Source: Microbulbifer litoralis (GTDB lineage: Bacteria; Pseudomonadota; Gammaproteobacteria; Pseudomonadales; Cellvibrionaceae). Taken from it: a DNA stretch of 64,000 bases. The stretch covers positions 434,001 to 498,000 of the forward strand of contig NZ_JALKCV010000001.1 in the NCBI RefSeq assembly GCF_023634065.1, in the 5' to 3' direction. The notes under the pieces were generated by a model, which saw only the letters and a program-made list of their open reading frames with translations, was not told the DNA's origin and ran no database searches. A program made the position numbers and the translations under genes. Positions 25,555 to 34,060 of this stretch are shown in pieces (the stretch's first letter is position 1; each line of letters starts with the position of its first letter).

Positions 25555-26880
25555 ATGCACCATCTGGCCGGTCGCGCCCTCAGCCTGCTGGCGGCTTTCG
25601 CCCTACTCGTATCCGCCGCCCGGGCCGGCGAGCCGATCCGCTACCCGGTCCTGGGCCGGGCCGCGAGCCCGGAAGCAGCCGGCTTTTCCAGCCGCGGACT
25701 GCAACGGGTGGATGCGCTGATCCGGCGCGAAGTCGCCGCGGGTTTTCCCGGCGCGGCGCTGATCGTCATCAAGGACGGCAAGATCGTCAAAAGCACCAGC
25801 TACGGCTACCGGCAGAAATTTGCCGGCGCCGCACCGCTGCCGACCTTCGCCCCGATGACGAGCGGGACCCTGTTCGACCTGGCCTCCAACACGAAGATGT
25901 ACGCGACCAACTTCGCCCTGCAAAAACTGGTCAGCGAGGGCAGGCTGGACCTGCGCGACAAGGTCCAACAGTACCTGCCCGAATTCCGCGACACCGAGGG
26001 CGATACCATCAAGGGCAAGGATTCGCTGCGGATCGTGGATATCCTGCACCACAGCGCCGGCTTTCCGCCGGACCCCCAGTACCACAACCCGGCGGTGGCC
26101 GGGGCGCTCTATTCCCAGCAGCGCGACAGGACCATCGCCCGGGTCAGCAGGACGCCGCTCGCCTATACGCCGGGCACCCGGAATGTCTACAGCGATGTGG
26201 ACTATATGCTGCTGGGCATTATCGTCGAGCGGATCACCGGACAGCGGCTCGACGACTATGTGGAACAGTCGATCTACCGGCCGCTGGGCCTGGACCACAC
26301 ACTCTTCGTACCGCTGCAGAAAGGCTTCAGCCCCGGCGACTTCGCCGCGACCGAAACCCTGGGCAATACCCGCGACGGCGCTGTCGACTTTCCCAATATC
26401 CGCACCGGCACGCTGCTCGGCCAGGTGCACGATGAAAAAGCCTTCTATTCCATGGCCGGGGTTTCCGGGCACGCCGGTCTCTTTTCCACCACCGGCGACC
26501 TGGCGGTACTGTTACAGGTGATGCTGAACGGCGGCGGCTACGGCCGGCAGGAATTCTTCGATCGCGAGACCGTCGAGCTTTTCACGCAACCTTCGGCAGC
26601 GGATCCGAGCTACGCCCTGGGCTGGAGAACCAATGGCGACCGGGAAATGGAATGGATGTTCGGCAGCGGCGCCAGCAGCCACGCCTACGGCCACACCGGC
26701 TGGACCGGTACACTCACCGTGATCGACCCGGAGTTCAACCTGGGGATAGTCCTGCTGACCAACAAGAAGCACTCGCCGGTGATCCAGAGCGGCAAAAATG
26801 CCGGCCGCTTTATCGGCGACCTGTTTTCCGTCGGGCGCTACGGTGCCGTGGTAACGGCGGTATACGAAGCCCTGCAGTAA
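25555..26880 (+). CDS. yfeW: Penicillin-binding protein PBP4B (YfeW family serine hydrolase)
   Basis: Exported S12-family DD-peptidase-like protein of 441 residues. From memory of the family it is strikingly similar to E. coli YfeW along its whole length: TLFDLASNTKMYATNFALQK with the SxxK serine and lysine, KLRIVDILHHSAGFP-type block, YSDVDYMLLGIIVERITG with the YxN-equivalent, FPNIRTGTLLGQVHDEKAFY, and YGHTGWTGTLTVIDPEF with the HTG triad element. A Sec signal covers the first 24 residues (cleaved after ARA). In E. coli yfeW closes the murQ–murP–yfeW operon under MurR, so its presence here supports the locus assignment. Its physiological substrate is not settled. Confidence 0.93.
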   Translation: MHHLAGRALSLLAAFALLVSAARAGEPIRYPVLGRAASPEAAGFSSRGLQRVDALIRREVAAGFPGAALIVIKDGKIVKSTSYGYRQKFAGAAPLPTFAPMTSGTLFDLASNTKMYATNFALQKLVSEGRLDLRDKVQQYLPEFRDTEGDTIKGKDSLRIVDILHHSAGFPPDPQYHNPAVAGALYSQQRDRTIARVSRTPLAYTPGTRNVYSDVDYMLLGIIVERITGQRLDDYVEQSIYRPLGLDHTLFVPLQKGFSPGDFAATETLGNTRDGAVDFPNIRTGTLLGQVHDEKAFYSMAGVSGHAGLFSTTGDLAVLLQVMLNGGGYGRQEFFDRETVELFTQPSAADPSYALGWRTNGDREMEWMFGSGASSHAYGHTGWTGTLTVIDPEFNLGIVLLTNKKHSPVIQSGKNAGRFIGDLFSVGRYGAVVTAVYEALQ

Positions 26881-26970
26881 GAGCCTGTTTGAACGCCTGG
26901 ACAGGCGTGACGGCGGCCTCCGGTTTCATTTCGCGGCGCACCCTGCCCTGCCCGGCGCACATCGCATGCC

Positions 26971-27777
26971 TTACAGCCAGGGTGGCTCGCTGCCGGCGGC
27001 AATATTTTCCAACTCCCGCGCGAGCCGGTCGGTCACCAGCATATGGCCCGGGCTGTTGGTCGCAAAGAAATCCAGGTTCGCCCCCCGCAGCGCATCGCCG
27101 GCGGTCACGGCGCAGGACCAGAAAACCGGTACCTCGCCTTCCCGCACGGCCACGGCCTCGCCGAAATCCGGCGCCTGCAAATCCGCAATCCCCAATTGCG
27201 CCGGTTCCCCGGCCGCCACCGGTGCACCGTGCAGCAGCGGGTAGCGCGCGCAGATACTGCGCACCAGATCCAGTTGGCCGGCGCTGAAGGGGCGCATGCT
27301 GACCACCAGGTTGGCACCGAAGGGCCCGGCCGGCGTACAGCTTGAGGAAGTCCGGAACATGGGGATATTTTTGCCCTGCCACACATTCCGCACCTGCAGC
27401 CCGTTGCTGATCAGCGCCTCCTCCAGGGAGAAAGAGCAGCCGAGCAGGAAAGTCACCAGGTCGTCGCGCCAGTGGTCGGCAATGTCGGTGACTTCCGTGT
27501 CGCCGCCGTCCCGGTGCAGCCGGTAGCGCGGCAGATCCCGTCGAACGTCGATATCGTCGCCGGCGGGCGGCAGCGCAAACTGGCCCGGCTCCGAGCGGTA
27601 CAGCAGCGGGCAGGCGGCGGGGTTGGCGGCACAGAAACGGGCAAAGTCCTCCGCGGCGGCGGCCGGCAGGATCACGGCGGAGGCCTGTACATAACCGGCC
27701 GCGAGACCCGAAGTCGGGCCGGCGATGCGCCCCGCGCGAATTTCCGAGCGAATGACTTTCGAACAGTGGCGAATCAT
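26971..27777 (-). CDS. DUF1445 / D-glutamate cyclase-family protein (UPF0317)
   Basis: Cytoplasmic protein of 268 residues of the family called putative hydro-lyase or D-glutamate cyclase (PF07286; its eukaryotic homologue DGLUCY turns D-glutamate into 5-oxo-D-proline). Recognisable blocks are IRAGRIAGPTSGLAAGYVQA at the N-terminus, VTFLLGCSFSLEEALISNG near residue 115, NIPMFRTSSSCTPAGPF near 140 and FWSCAVTAGDAL plus ITNSPGHM-like FFATNSPGHMLVTD at the end. ATG 27777 has GGAAAC before it. It follows nagZ by 72 bases and is likely cotranscribed. D-Glu is a murein peptide residue, so disposing of D-Glu is an attractive but unproven role. Confidence 0.85.
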   Translation of the reverse strand: MIRHCSKVIRSEIRAGRIAGPTSGLAAGYVQASAVILPAAAAEDFARFCAANPAACPLLYRSEPGQFALPPAGDDIDVRRDLPRYRLHRDGGDTEVTDIADHWRDDLVTFLLGCSFSLEEALISNGLQVRNVWQGKNIPMFRTSSSCTPAGPFGANLVVSMRPFSAGQLDLVRSICARYPLLHGAPVAAGEPAQLGIADLQAPDFGEAVAVREGEVPVFWSCAVTAGDALRGANLDFFATNSPGHMLVTDRLARELENIAAGSEPPWL

Positions 27778-27849
27778 GCTGTCTGTTTCCTGCGGGCCCG
27801 CGACGGAAAAAGGCCTGCCCGGCAATGCACATCGCCGGGCCGGTGTTGA

Positions 27850-29748
27850 TCAGGGCAGCGCGGCCCGCTCCATCGCGGCGTGCACGGTGACCGGCAGAAT
27901 GCCCGGCGGCACCTCGGCGCTGGTCAGGGCGCGGGCGAGAGCCCCGTAGATGGGGCCGTGCAGGGCGCCGTCCCTATCAATATAGGCTTTGTAGTCGTAA
28001 CTCGCGATCTGCAGGTCCGCGATGTCCCGGAACTGCGCCGCCTCGTAGGGCGAGCGCATGCTGATGAAGACCGTCTTGCTGCCCCGCTCGCGGGCGCCGA
28101 GCAGCGCCTTGCGATAGATATCGTAGAGCGCCCCGGTATCCAGCCGCGGCCGCCGCAACCCGGCCAGGTCGTCCATTCCGCCGCGCTCCACGGCGTTTTC
28201 CTGCGGCACGATACTGGCAACCAGCAGCACATCCGCGTGGCCCTGCGCCTGCGCCGCGAGCGCGTTCTCCGGCGTGACTACCCGGACTTCGGATTCCGTC
28301 ACCCGCGCCAGGGCCAGCTTGAACGCCTCGCCCACCTCCACGGAGGGGGCGATCACCCGGATACGCCGGGTGGCTCGGTCCACAACCGGCAGGACACCGG
28401 GCTCCACCGGGAAAATCGGGCTGAGCGCCGCCCCCGCCAGCGCGCTGGCGAGCTCCGCATCGTCCGGGCTCGCCAGTGCCTGCCGGGCCAGGCGGATATT
28501 GTCCCGCGCGCCGCGCTCGATCCAGGCCCGGTCAACGTACTGCCGCTTGAGCGCCCGGACCCGCGCCACCGAGCGGTCCAGCTCCGCCAGCGAGAGCTCG
28601 CCCGCCTCGACGGCATCCGCCACGTGATCGATCAGGGTCTGCAGGTCGCGCAGCTGTTGCGGGTAGCGGATCTTGATCGGCATCACGGCGATATCCGCGC
28701 CGGCGGCAAAGGTATGCAGCACTGCATCCGTGGGGGAGAAGTAATTGCTGATTCCCGCCATGTCCAGCGCGTCGGTGACCACCACGCCGCGGTAGCCGAG
28801 CTCCCCGCGCAACAGGTCGGTGAGGATGGCGCGCGACAGGGTCGCCGGCACCGGGATCTGCTCGCCGTCGACAGTCTGCAGGGTGGAATCGTCCAGCGCC
28901 GGATACTGGATATGCGCGGTCATGGTCAGGGCCGGGGCGGAGCGGGCGATGACCTCGGCAAACGGCAGCAGGTCCACGGCCCTGGCACGCTGCAGGCTGC
29001 GTTCCACCCGCGGCAGGCCGGTATGGCTGTCCACCGCGGTATCGCCGTGGCCGGGAAAATGCTTGACGGTCGCGGCGATGTTTTCCGCCTGGAAGGCGCT
29101 GACACTGGCCGCGCCGAGATCCGCTACCACGCGGGGATCCTCCGAATAGGAGCGCACGTTGATCACCGGGTTGTCCGGGTTGCTGTTCACGTCCAGCGTC
29201 GGGGCAAAATTCACATTGAACCCCAGCAGCTTCAGCTGCCTGGCCATGGCCGCCGCGGTGGAGCGCGCGAATGCGTCGCCGTGGCTGGCGTGGGTGGCAC
29301 CGATGGCCATATTGCCGGCGAAGGCGACGGACTCGGCGCGCGGCAACCGGGTCACCCGGCCACCCTCCTGGTCGACCGCAATCAGCAGCGGAATGCCGTG
29401 GCGGGCGTCGGCGGCGGCCGACTGCAGTGCGTCATTGAGACGGACGATCTGTGCACTGTTCTCCAGGTTGTCGGCAAACAGGATCACCCCGCCGAGGCCG
29501 CTGTCCGCGATCAGGCGGCGCAGGTCCTGCGGCAGCCGGGTGACCGGCTGGCGGCACTCGCCGGCCTGGTCCGGGCTGCCGTCGGCGCAGTAGTAGCGGA
29601 TATCCAGCATGATCTTCTGCGCGATCTTCTCGCGCAGGGACAGCTCCGGCGGCGGGGCGCTCTGCTCATCGGAACAGGCACAGACAGACAGCAGGGCCGC
29701 CAGGAAGATCGACGGGCGGGCGAGGCGGTGACACAGGCTTCTAATCAT
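27850..29748 (-). CDS. nagZ: Two-domain lipoprotein beta-N-acetylglucosaminidase NagZ (GH3)
   Basis: Removes terminal GlcNAc from murein fragments. The 632-residue protein carries a lipobox (AALLSVCACSDE) and so is predicted to be anchored outside the cytoplasm, unlike the short cytosolic NagZ of enterobacteria. The GH3 barrel (residues about 35-400) shows LIAVDQEGGRVTRLP, NFAPTLDVNSNPDNPVINVRS, the His/Asp-loop KHFPGHGDTAVDSHTGLP, and VVVTDALDMAGISNYF with the nucleophilic aspartate. A second alpha/beta domain (about 430-630) matches the layout of B. subtilis NagZ (YbbD), the partner of NamZ in the exolytic pathway. A perfect candidate operator lies 39 bases upstream. Confidence 0.94.
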   Translation of the reverse strand: MIRSLCHRLARPSIFLAALLSVCACSDEQSAPPPELSLREKIAQKIMLDIRYYCADGSPDQAGECRQPVTRLPQDLRRLIADSGLGGVILFADNLENSAQIVRLNDALQSAAADARHGIPLLIAVDQEGGRVTRLPRAESVAFAGNMAIGATHASHGDAFARSTAAAMARQLKLLGFNVNFAPTLDVNSNPDNPVINVRSYSEDPRVVADLGAASVSAFQAENIAATVKHFPGHGDTAVDSHTGLPRVERSLQRARAVDLLPFAEVIARSAPALTMTAHIQYPALDDSTLQTVDGEQIPVPATLSRAILTDLLRGELGYRGVVVTDALDMAGISNYFSPTDAVLHTFAAGADIAVMPIKIRYPQQLRDLQTLIDHVADAVEAGELSLAELDRSVARVRALKRQYVDRAWIERGARDNIRLARQALASPDDAELASALAGAALSPIFPVEPGVLPVVDRATRRIRVIAPSVEVGEAFKLALARVTESEVRVVTPENALAAQAQGHADVLLVASIVPQENAVERGGMDDLAGLRRPRLDTGALYDIYRKALLGARERGSKTVFISMRSPYEAAQFRDIADLQIASYDYKAYIDRDGALHGPIYGALARALTSAEVPPGILPVTVHAAMERAALP

Positions 29749-29786
29749 TGCGAGCCATAATCCATTATTATTAACATCAACTTCAG

Positions 29787-29799
29787 GAATATTTTATTC
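29787..29799. promoter_or_regulatory. Candidate MurR operator, perfect GAATA-N3-TATTC
   Basis: GAATATTTTATTC in the AT-rich leader upstream of nagZ. Confidence 0.6.
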
Positions 29800-29869
29800 T
29801 ATCGAATGCAATAAGACCCCACAAGAGAGGGGCCGGGCATTCGGGGAAAACGGCTGGACCGGAAGCCGT

Positions 29870-30334
29870 TCAGGCCGGCAGGGCCTCCGGGGCGGGCTGG
29901 GGGCGCGCAAAAGTGAAAGCGGCCGCTGTCGGGCCGCGCTCGCCGAGCAGGTCCAGCGCCCGCCGGGCATCCCCGACGGTGGGAGTGCTGCCCGCCGGAA
30001 TCCACCACAGCGCCAACGTCGGCCCCGGCATTTTCTCGAACCACTGCTTCTTGTCTTTCAGCACCTGCAGGTGCTCGCCGGAGTAGACATAGTCCCTCAG
30101 CGACGCCAGCGATTCCCACACCGACATATTGACGATAATGCGTTCGTCGTCGAAAACCTGCAGCGATGTGGCATCGCCCTCTTCCGTCTGCAGGCGCCAC
30201 ACGAATCCGGGGCTGCGGTCCGCGAGTGCGTTAATCGCATCCAGTTGGTCAACAAATCCCTGCATGACCGGGCTGTCGAGCGGCGCCCGGGCGCGACCGA
30301 TATTGACCTGTGCCAGATGAAATTGCGTCGTCAC
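29870..30334 (-). CDS. DUF3291 / antibiotic biosynthesis monooxygenase-like protein
   Basis: Small cytosolic protein of 154 residues with the ABM-type ferredoxin-like fold of DUF3291: opening TTQFHLAQVNIGRARAPLDS, then FVWRLQTEEGDATSLQVF, IIVNMSVWESLASLRDYVYS and KKQWFEKMPGPTLALWWIPAG. GTG 30334 is chosen because a perfect AAAGGAGG lies four bases before it. Function of the family is unknown; members are often near stress or secondary-metabolism genes. It follows zntB by 45 bases on the same strand but has its own strong ribosome site. Confidence 0.85.
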   Translation of the reverse strand: MTTQFHLAQVNIGRARAPLDSPVMQGFVDQLDAINALADRSPGFVWRLQTEEGDATSLQVFDDERIIVNMSVWESLASLRDYVYSGEHLQVLKDKKQWFEKMPGPTLALWWIPAGSTPTVGDARRALDLLGERGPTAAAFTFARPQPAPEALPA

Positions 30335-30378
30335 GAAACCTCCTTTTTCAACGTTGAAACCCGGTGTCACTATCCGGG

Positions 30379-31347
30379 TCAGAGCCACTTCTTCCAGCGG
30401 AAAAAGGTAACCTGCCCGATCACCGCCAGTATCAGTATGCCGATAAAAACCGCGAACGCCTGCGGCTCGTCCGCGCCGGGTATACCACCGACGTTGATAC
30501 CCAACAGGCCGGTAAGGAAACCCAGCGGCAGGAAAATGGCGGCCACCATCGACAACACATACATGCGATTGTTGAGCTGTTCGGAGTTGCGGCTCAGCAG
30601 CTCTTCCTGGGTGACCGCGGCGCGTTCGCGCACTGCGTCTATGTCTTCGATATGGCGTAGCAGGCGATCGCTCACCTCGCGCAATTCGATACGGCTGTGA
30701 TCGTCGAGCCAGGACACCCTCTCCACCAGCATCCGCGCCAGCGCCTCTCTCTGCGGCGACAGGTAGCGGCGCAGGGTAATGGTCTGTTTGCGCAACAGCG
30801 CCAGGTCGGAGCGCAGTGTCGCACCGCCCGCCTCCAGTACCCGGTCCTCCAGTTCGTCCACGCGATCCTCGAAGGACTCCACGGTATCACTCATGCGCCA
30901 TACCAGCAGATCGGCAAGCCCGACCACCAGCCCCGCCGCACTCTGCGGCCCCCCGCCCCGGCGCAACGCTTCCACCAGGTCGGTGACCGACAACAGGCGG
31001 CGCTTGCGCGTACTGATCACGCGGTTTTCGTCCACCCACAGGCGCACGGAGACCATGTCCTCGGGGCTGGATTCCGGGTTCAGGTTGACGCCGCGCAGCG
31101 CGATCAGCAGTCCGTCGCCAATGGCCGCGGCGCGCGGGCGGGTCTCCTCGGTCAGCAACGCCTCGGCCACCAGCGGCTCCAGGCCGCTGTCGCCGCGCAA
31201 CCAGTCCTGCGCCTCGCTATCCGTGTAATCGAAATGCAGCCACAGCAGTCCCTGCCCGGGATGCCAGTCCCGCACTTGGCTCCATTCCAGGTCCCTGCCG
31301 CCGCCATTGCGATCGAGCAGGAAGGCGTGAATCAGTCCACTCTGCAT
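30379..31347 (-). CDS. zntB: CorA-family metal transporter (ZntB-like zinc transporter)
   Basis: Inner-membrane metal-ion transporter of 322 residues. A long cytoplasmic domain (WSQVRDWHPGQGLLWLHFDYT, VRLWVDENRVISTRKRRLLS, VESFEDRVDELEDRVLEAG) with coiled-coil character is followed by two C-terminal helices (YVLSMVAAIFLPLGFLTGLL and AFAVFIGILILAVIGQVTFF). The linking loop is GINVGGIPG, the ZntB form of the CorA GMN motif. ATG 31347 follows the esterase stop by 11 bases, so the two are cotranscribed. ZntB mediates proton-coupled zinc transport; metal specificity is inferred from the loop motif. Confidence 0.88.
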   Translation of the reverse strand: MQSGLIHAFLLDRNGGGRDLEWSQVRDWHPGQGLLWLHFDYTDSEAQDWLRGDSGLEPLVAEALLTEETRPRAAAIGDGLLIALRGVNLNPESSPEDMVSVRLWVDENRVISTRKRRLLSVTDLVEALRRGGGPQSAAGLVVGLADLLVWRMSDTVESFEDRVDELEDRVLEAGGATLRSDLALLRKQTITLRRYLSPQREALARMLVERVSWLDDHSRIELREVSDRLLRHIEDIDAVRERAAVTQEELLSRNSEQLNNRMYVLSMVAAIFLPLGFLTGLLGINVGGIPGADEPQAFAVFIGILILAVIGQVTFFRWKKWL

Positions 31348-31358
31348 CGGGCCCCCGA

Positions 31359-32273
31359 TCAATCGGTGTTCTTCGGCACCGCCCACAAGAGCCCATCGGT
31401 GATCAGTGTCGGGAAGACACTGACATGCATCTCGTCCGCGATCACCCTGGCCGAGACATCGAAACCCTTGTAATTCCTCGATGCCATGACTTTTTCAAAG
31501 GCCATCATATCGTCCACCATGTTGAAAGCGCTATCCGGCTTGCCGTTCTCCCTCTCGCCGATCAGCATCATCACCTTTGCCGGCAGGCTATCGTGCTCCC
31601 GGGCATAGGCGGCCTCCCTATCGAATATCACCCTGTCGTCATACCACAGCGACGGGCTTCCGAGAATATAGTATTCAAACGCATCGGGCCTCGAGAACAG
31701 GATACTGGCCCCGAGCAGTGCGCCAAAAGAGTGGCCGACAAATACCTTCCTGTCCGGGTCGATCCTGAAGTTGTCAGCCAGATAGGGAATCACTTCCTCC
31801 ATCAGGAATTCCACATACTGTGCCGACTGACCGGAGGCCTCGAATGCCCGGGCATATTTTCCTCCCCAGGAATACAGCCGTCGGGTCGGCGTATAGTCCC
31901 TGGTGCGGCTCAGGAAGCCGCTGTCCCCCTTCGAATAGGAGATCCCCACGAGGAAGACCTCTTCGATCTTTTTGCCGTAGTCTCCCAGTTGCCGGGTGAT
32001 ACTGCTGATCAGCGGGAAGGCATAGCCGGCATCATTGACCAACAGCAGCGGGTATTCTTTATCCGAACGGTCATAGGACTTTGGCAGTTTTATATACAGC
32101 TCGTAGTCTTTGCCATTGGCGTTCGAGTGAATATCGATGACCCGTGTGCGCTCAATGGTATAGGGGCGATAGTCCGGCGGCTCGGATGCCGAAGCGACAG
32201 TGGAGAACAGAAACAGGGAGAACAAGCTGAGGCACTGCAGATGCAGGCGCATCGGGCCATTGGATATGCCCAT
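31359..32273 (-). CDS. Exported alpha/beta-hydrolase (esterase D / Fes-like)
   Basis: Protein of 304 residues with a Sec signal (SLFSLFLFSTVASAS). It has the esterase_D fold layout of IroE/Fes-type enzymes: YELYIKLPKSYDRSDKEYPLLLVNDAG at the N-terminal strand, then VFVGHSFGALLGASILFSRP with the nucleophile serine in GHSFG near residue 160, LGSPSLWYDD, and a C-terminal DEMHVSVFPTLITDGL with the likely catalytic histidine. The family includes siderophore-ester hydrolases and acyl-esterases. AAGGAA lies before the ATG. Substrate unknown; no iron genes are adjacent. One stretch near 31664 matches the candidate operator palindrome by chance. Confidence 0.82.
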   Translation of the reverse strand: MGISNGPMRLHLQCLSLFSLFLFSTVASASEPPDYRPYTIERTRVIDIHSNANGKDYELYIKLPKSYDRSDKEYPLLLVNDAGYAFPLISSITRQLGDYGKKIEEVFLVGISYSKGDSGFLSRTRDYTPTRRLYSWGGKYARAFEASGQSAQYVEFLMEEVIPYLADNFRIDPDRKVFVGHSFGALLGASILFSRPDAFEYYILGSPSLWYDDRVIFDREAAYAREHDSLPAKVMMLIGERENGKPDSAFNMVDDMMAFEKVMASRNYKGFDVSARVIADEMHVSVFPTLITDGLLWAVPKNTD

Positions 32274-32359
32274 TCGGGGTTCCTTTATTGTTGTTGTGAT
32301 GACTGTGTATGACCCGGGTTGCGATTCCCTTTTCCCCCGGGAGTTCCCGACTGACCGGA

Positions 32360-33232
32360 TCAGCGCTTGAGATACAGGGTCGCCGTTGCGGTTTCACCGG
32401 CCTCCAGATGCCAGCTGTTGGCGAAGGCATTGCCGTGTTCCACGCACACAAAACCGCGATAGTGCTCTCCCACATCGGCCAGTTCCGCGGCCAGTTTCTC
32501 GCCCGGGTTCCAGGTGATGACACTGTGGCAGTTCTCGCTGGTGAGACTGATCGGGTTGTCGGTGAGGATCCGCTGGTGCGAGGCCGCGTTTTCGAATACG
32601 CGATCGACTTCACCGGGGAAGGTCAGCGATCCGCTCTGTGTGGCCCGCTGCAGGCCGCAGGTGTTGTCCAGGTACTCGGTGTGCTCAAGGCCGTGCACCT
32701 CGATCTCGCGCACGCTCTCCACCGGGAAATAGCTGTGCCACGCCCAGCTGTACACGGCCGGCTTCGGGCCGCGGTTCTCCAGCGCCAGGCTCAGCTTCAG
32801 TGTGCGCCCCAGGCGCATCGTCACGGCACAGCCAAAGCCCGCCTCGAACAACGCATCGCCCGGGTGGTCGAAGGTGAAGCGCAGCTCCAGCTCGCCGTCC
32901 GACTGGAGCTCGCTGCCCGCCAGGACCCACGGGCGGGTGCGCACCAGGCCGTGCTTGGGCTTGTGCGGATCCGTGCGGTCGACACCGAACCAGGGCAGGC
33001 ACAGCGGAATACCGCCGCGCACCGACTTGCCCTCGGCAAACTGCGCCGCGGGGCTGAGCCACAGCAAAGGCTCACAGTCGACGGCCTGGAACTCCAGCAG
33101 CTGCGCACCCTGTTCGGCGATCACGGCACGGCACAGCGGGGTCTCCACCAGCAACAGGTCCAGACCGGGCTTGCCGTAGAGTTCGCCACTGTCAGTGCGG
33201 CGAATGGTGTCCTTTGCCTGTATATCACTCAC
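32360..33232 (-). CDS. D-hexose-6-phosphate mutarotase (YeaD/aldose 1-epimerase-like)
   Basis: Cytosolic galactose-mutarotase-fold enzyme of 290 residues that interconverts hexose-6-phosphate anomers. Visible are GAQLLEFQAVDCEPLLWLS, SVRGGIPLCLPWFG, KHGLVRTRPW, the catalytic-histidine strand VYSWAWHSYFPV near residue 160 and the base-glutamate strand GFVCVEHGNAFANSW near 260. GTG 33232 is used, with GGAG about ten bases upstream; it overlaps the end of the membrane-protein gene by eight bases, so the two are coupled. Unlinked in function to the murein genes as far as can be seen. Confidence 0.9.
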   Translation of the reverse strand: MSDIQAKDTIRRTDSGELYGKPGLDLLLVETPLCRAVIAEQGAQLLEFQAVDCEPLLWLSPAAQFAEGKSVRGGIPLCLPWFGVDRTDPHKPKHGLVRTRPWVLAGSELQSDGELELRFTFDHPGDALFEAGFGCAVTMRLGRTLKLSLALENRGPKPAVYSWAWHSYFPVESVREIEVHGLEHTEYLDNTCGLQRATQSGSLTFPGEVDRVFENAASHQRILTDNPISLTSENCHSVITWNPGEKLAAELADVGEHYRGFVCVEHGNAFANSWHLEAGETATATLYLKR

Positions 33233-33917
33233 GCGGTGTTTCTCCTTTTTTGCAGACGGGGGCAGGCGCCTGTTGCGAATGGTCCGTATCTGTAAACAGC
33301 GGCCGGGCACACAGCAGCGACAGTGCGCCGGCGGCCAGCAGCAGGTGGAACCAGTTGGTGCGCGCCAGGCCCAACACCGTTGTCGCACCGGTGCCAATCA
33401 CCAGTCCGGCAAACACCACCAACACCGCTCCCGCGGCCAGCAACAGGGCCTGGTAGCGTGGCATAAAGCGCGCGGAGAAAAGCCTCCACAGCGCCACCAG
33501 CAGCCACAGGGCAATTCCCAGGGTCGAGCAGAAACGGCTTACTCCGGCGGCTGAAAACTGTGGACTCGATACCGCCCCCACGGCAGCGGCGAGTACCAGC
33601 GCCAGGACGGCATAGGCCGGCCAGCGCCTGTGCCGGCCCAGCTGCGGGGCGAGTCGCACCCAGAGCAAGGCCAGCCCGGACAGCAGGAAGGTGAGATAGC
33701 CGGACAATTGAGTCAGGGCGCGATGCAAACCGGTGGTGGCCGGATCGATTCCGTAGCGGTAGGCCCCGGCAATCGCCGCCAGCGCCAGGCTCAGCATGGC
33801 CGCCACGACCAGCAGCGCCGGGGACCGGCAGCGATCGCGGGCGATATACCAGTACTGGCTGGCAACCAGTGCCGCGGCCAGCGCCAGCAGGATCTCGATC
33901 AACCAATAGTTGTGCAA
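33225..33917 (-). CDS. Hypothetical membrane protein, about seven TM helices
   Basis: I do not recognise this 230-residue protein. It is almost entirely hydrophobic, with predicted helices from residue 4 (WLIEILLALAAALVASQYWY), then near 36, 66, 98, 128, 154 and 186, and a short polar tail (TDTDHSQQAPAPVCKKGETPRE). No catalytic or binding motif stands out. Its stop overlaps the GTG of the mutarotase by eight bases, so the pair is cotranscribed. Confidence 0.7.
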   Translation of the reverse strand: MHNYWLIEILLALAAALVASQYWYIARDRCRSPALLVVAAMLSLALAAIAGAYRYGIDPATTGLHRALTQLSGYLTFLLSGLALLWVRLAPQLGRHRRWPAYAVLALVLAAAVGAVSSPQFSAAGVSRFCSTLGIALWLLVALWRLFSARFMPRYQALLLAAGAVLVVFAGLVIGTGATTVLGLARTNWFHLLLAAGALSLLCARPLFTDTDHSQQAPAPVCKKGETPRE

Positions 33918-33987
33918 GCCGTAGTCCCCCTGTCTTTTCTGCCGATTCTAACAGGCTACCGTGTACTTGCAGATGTCGGGGACAAAC

Positions 33988-34014
33988 AAAAAGGCCCCGG
34001 CAAAAGCCGGGGCC
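33988..34014 (-). terminator. Rho-independent terminator of the Oar-like receptor gene
   Basis: On the minus strand the nine-base stem GGCCCCGGC / GCCGGGGCC with a four-base TTTT loop is followed by five T. It lies 47 bases past the receptor stop codon. Confidence 0.85.
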
Positions 34015-34060
34015 CTGTCTTCGCAGCCGTGCCCCCCTGATACGAGGGGCGGAAACGGGT

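Noticed and set aside
31664-31676. Perfect GAATA-N3-TATTC inside the esterase gene
   Set aside because: It lies in conserved coding sequence with no promoter nearby; treated as chance.
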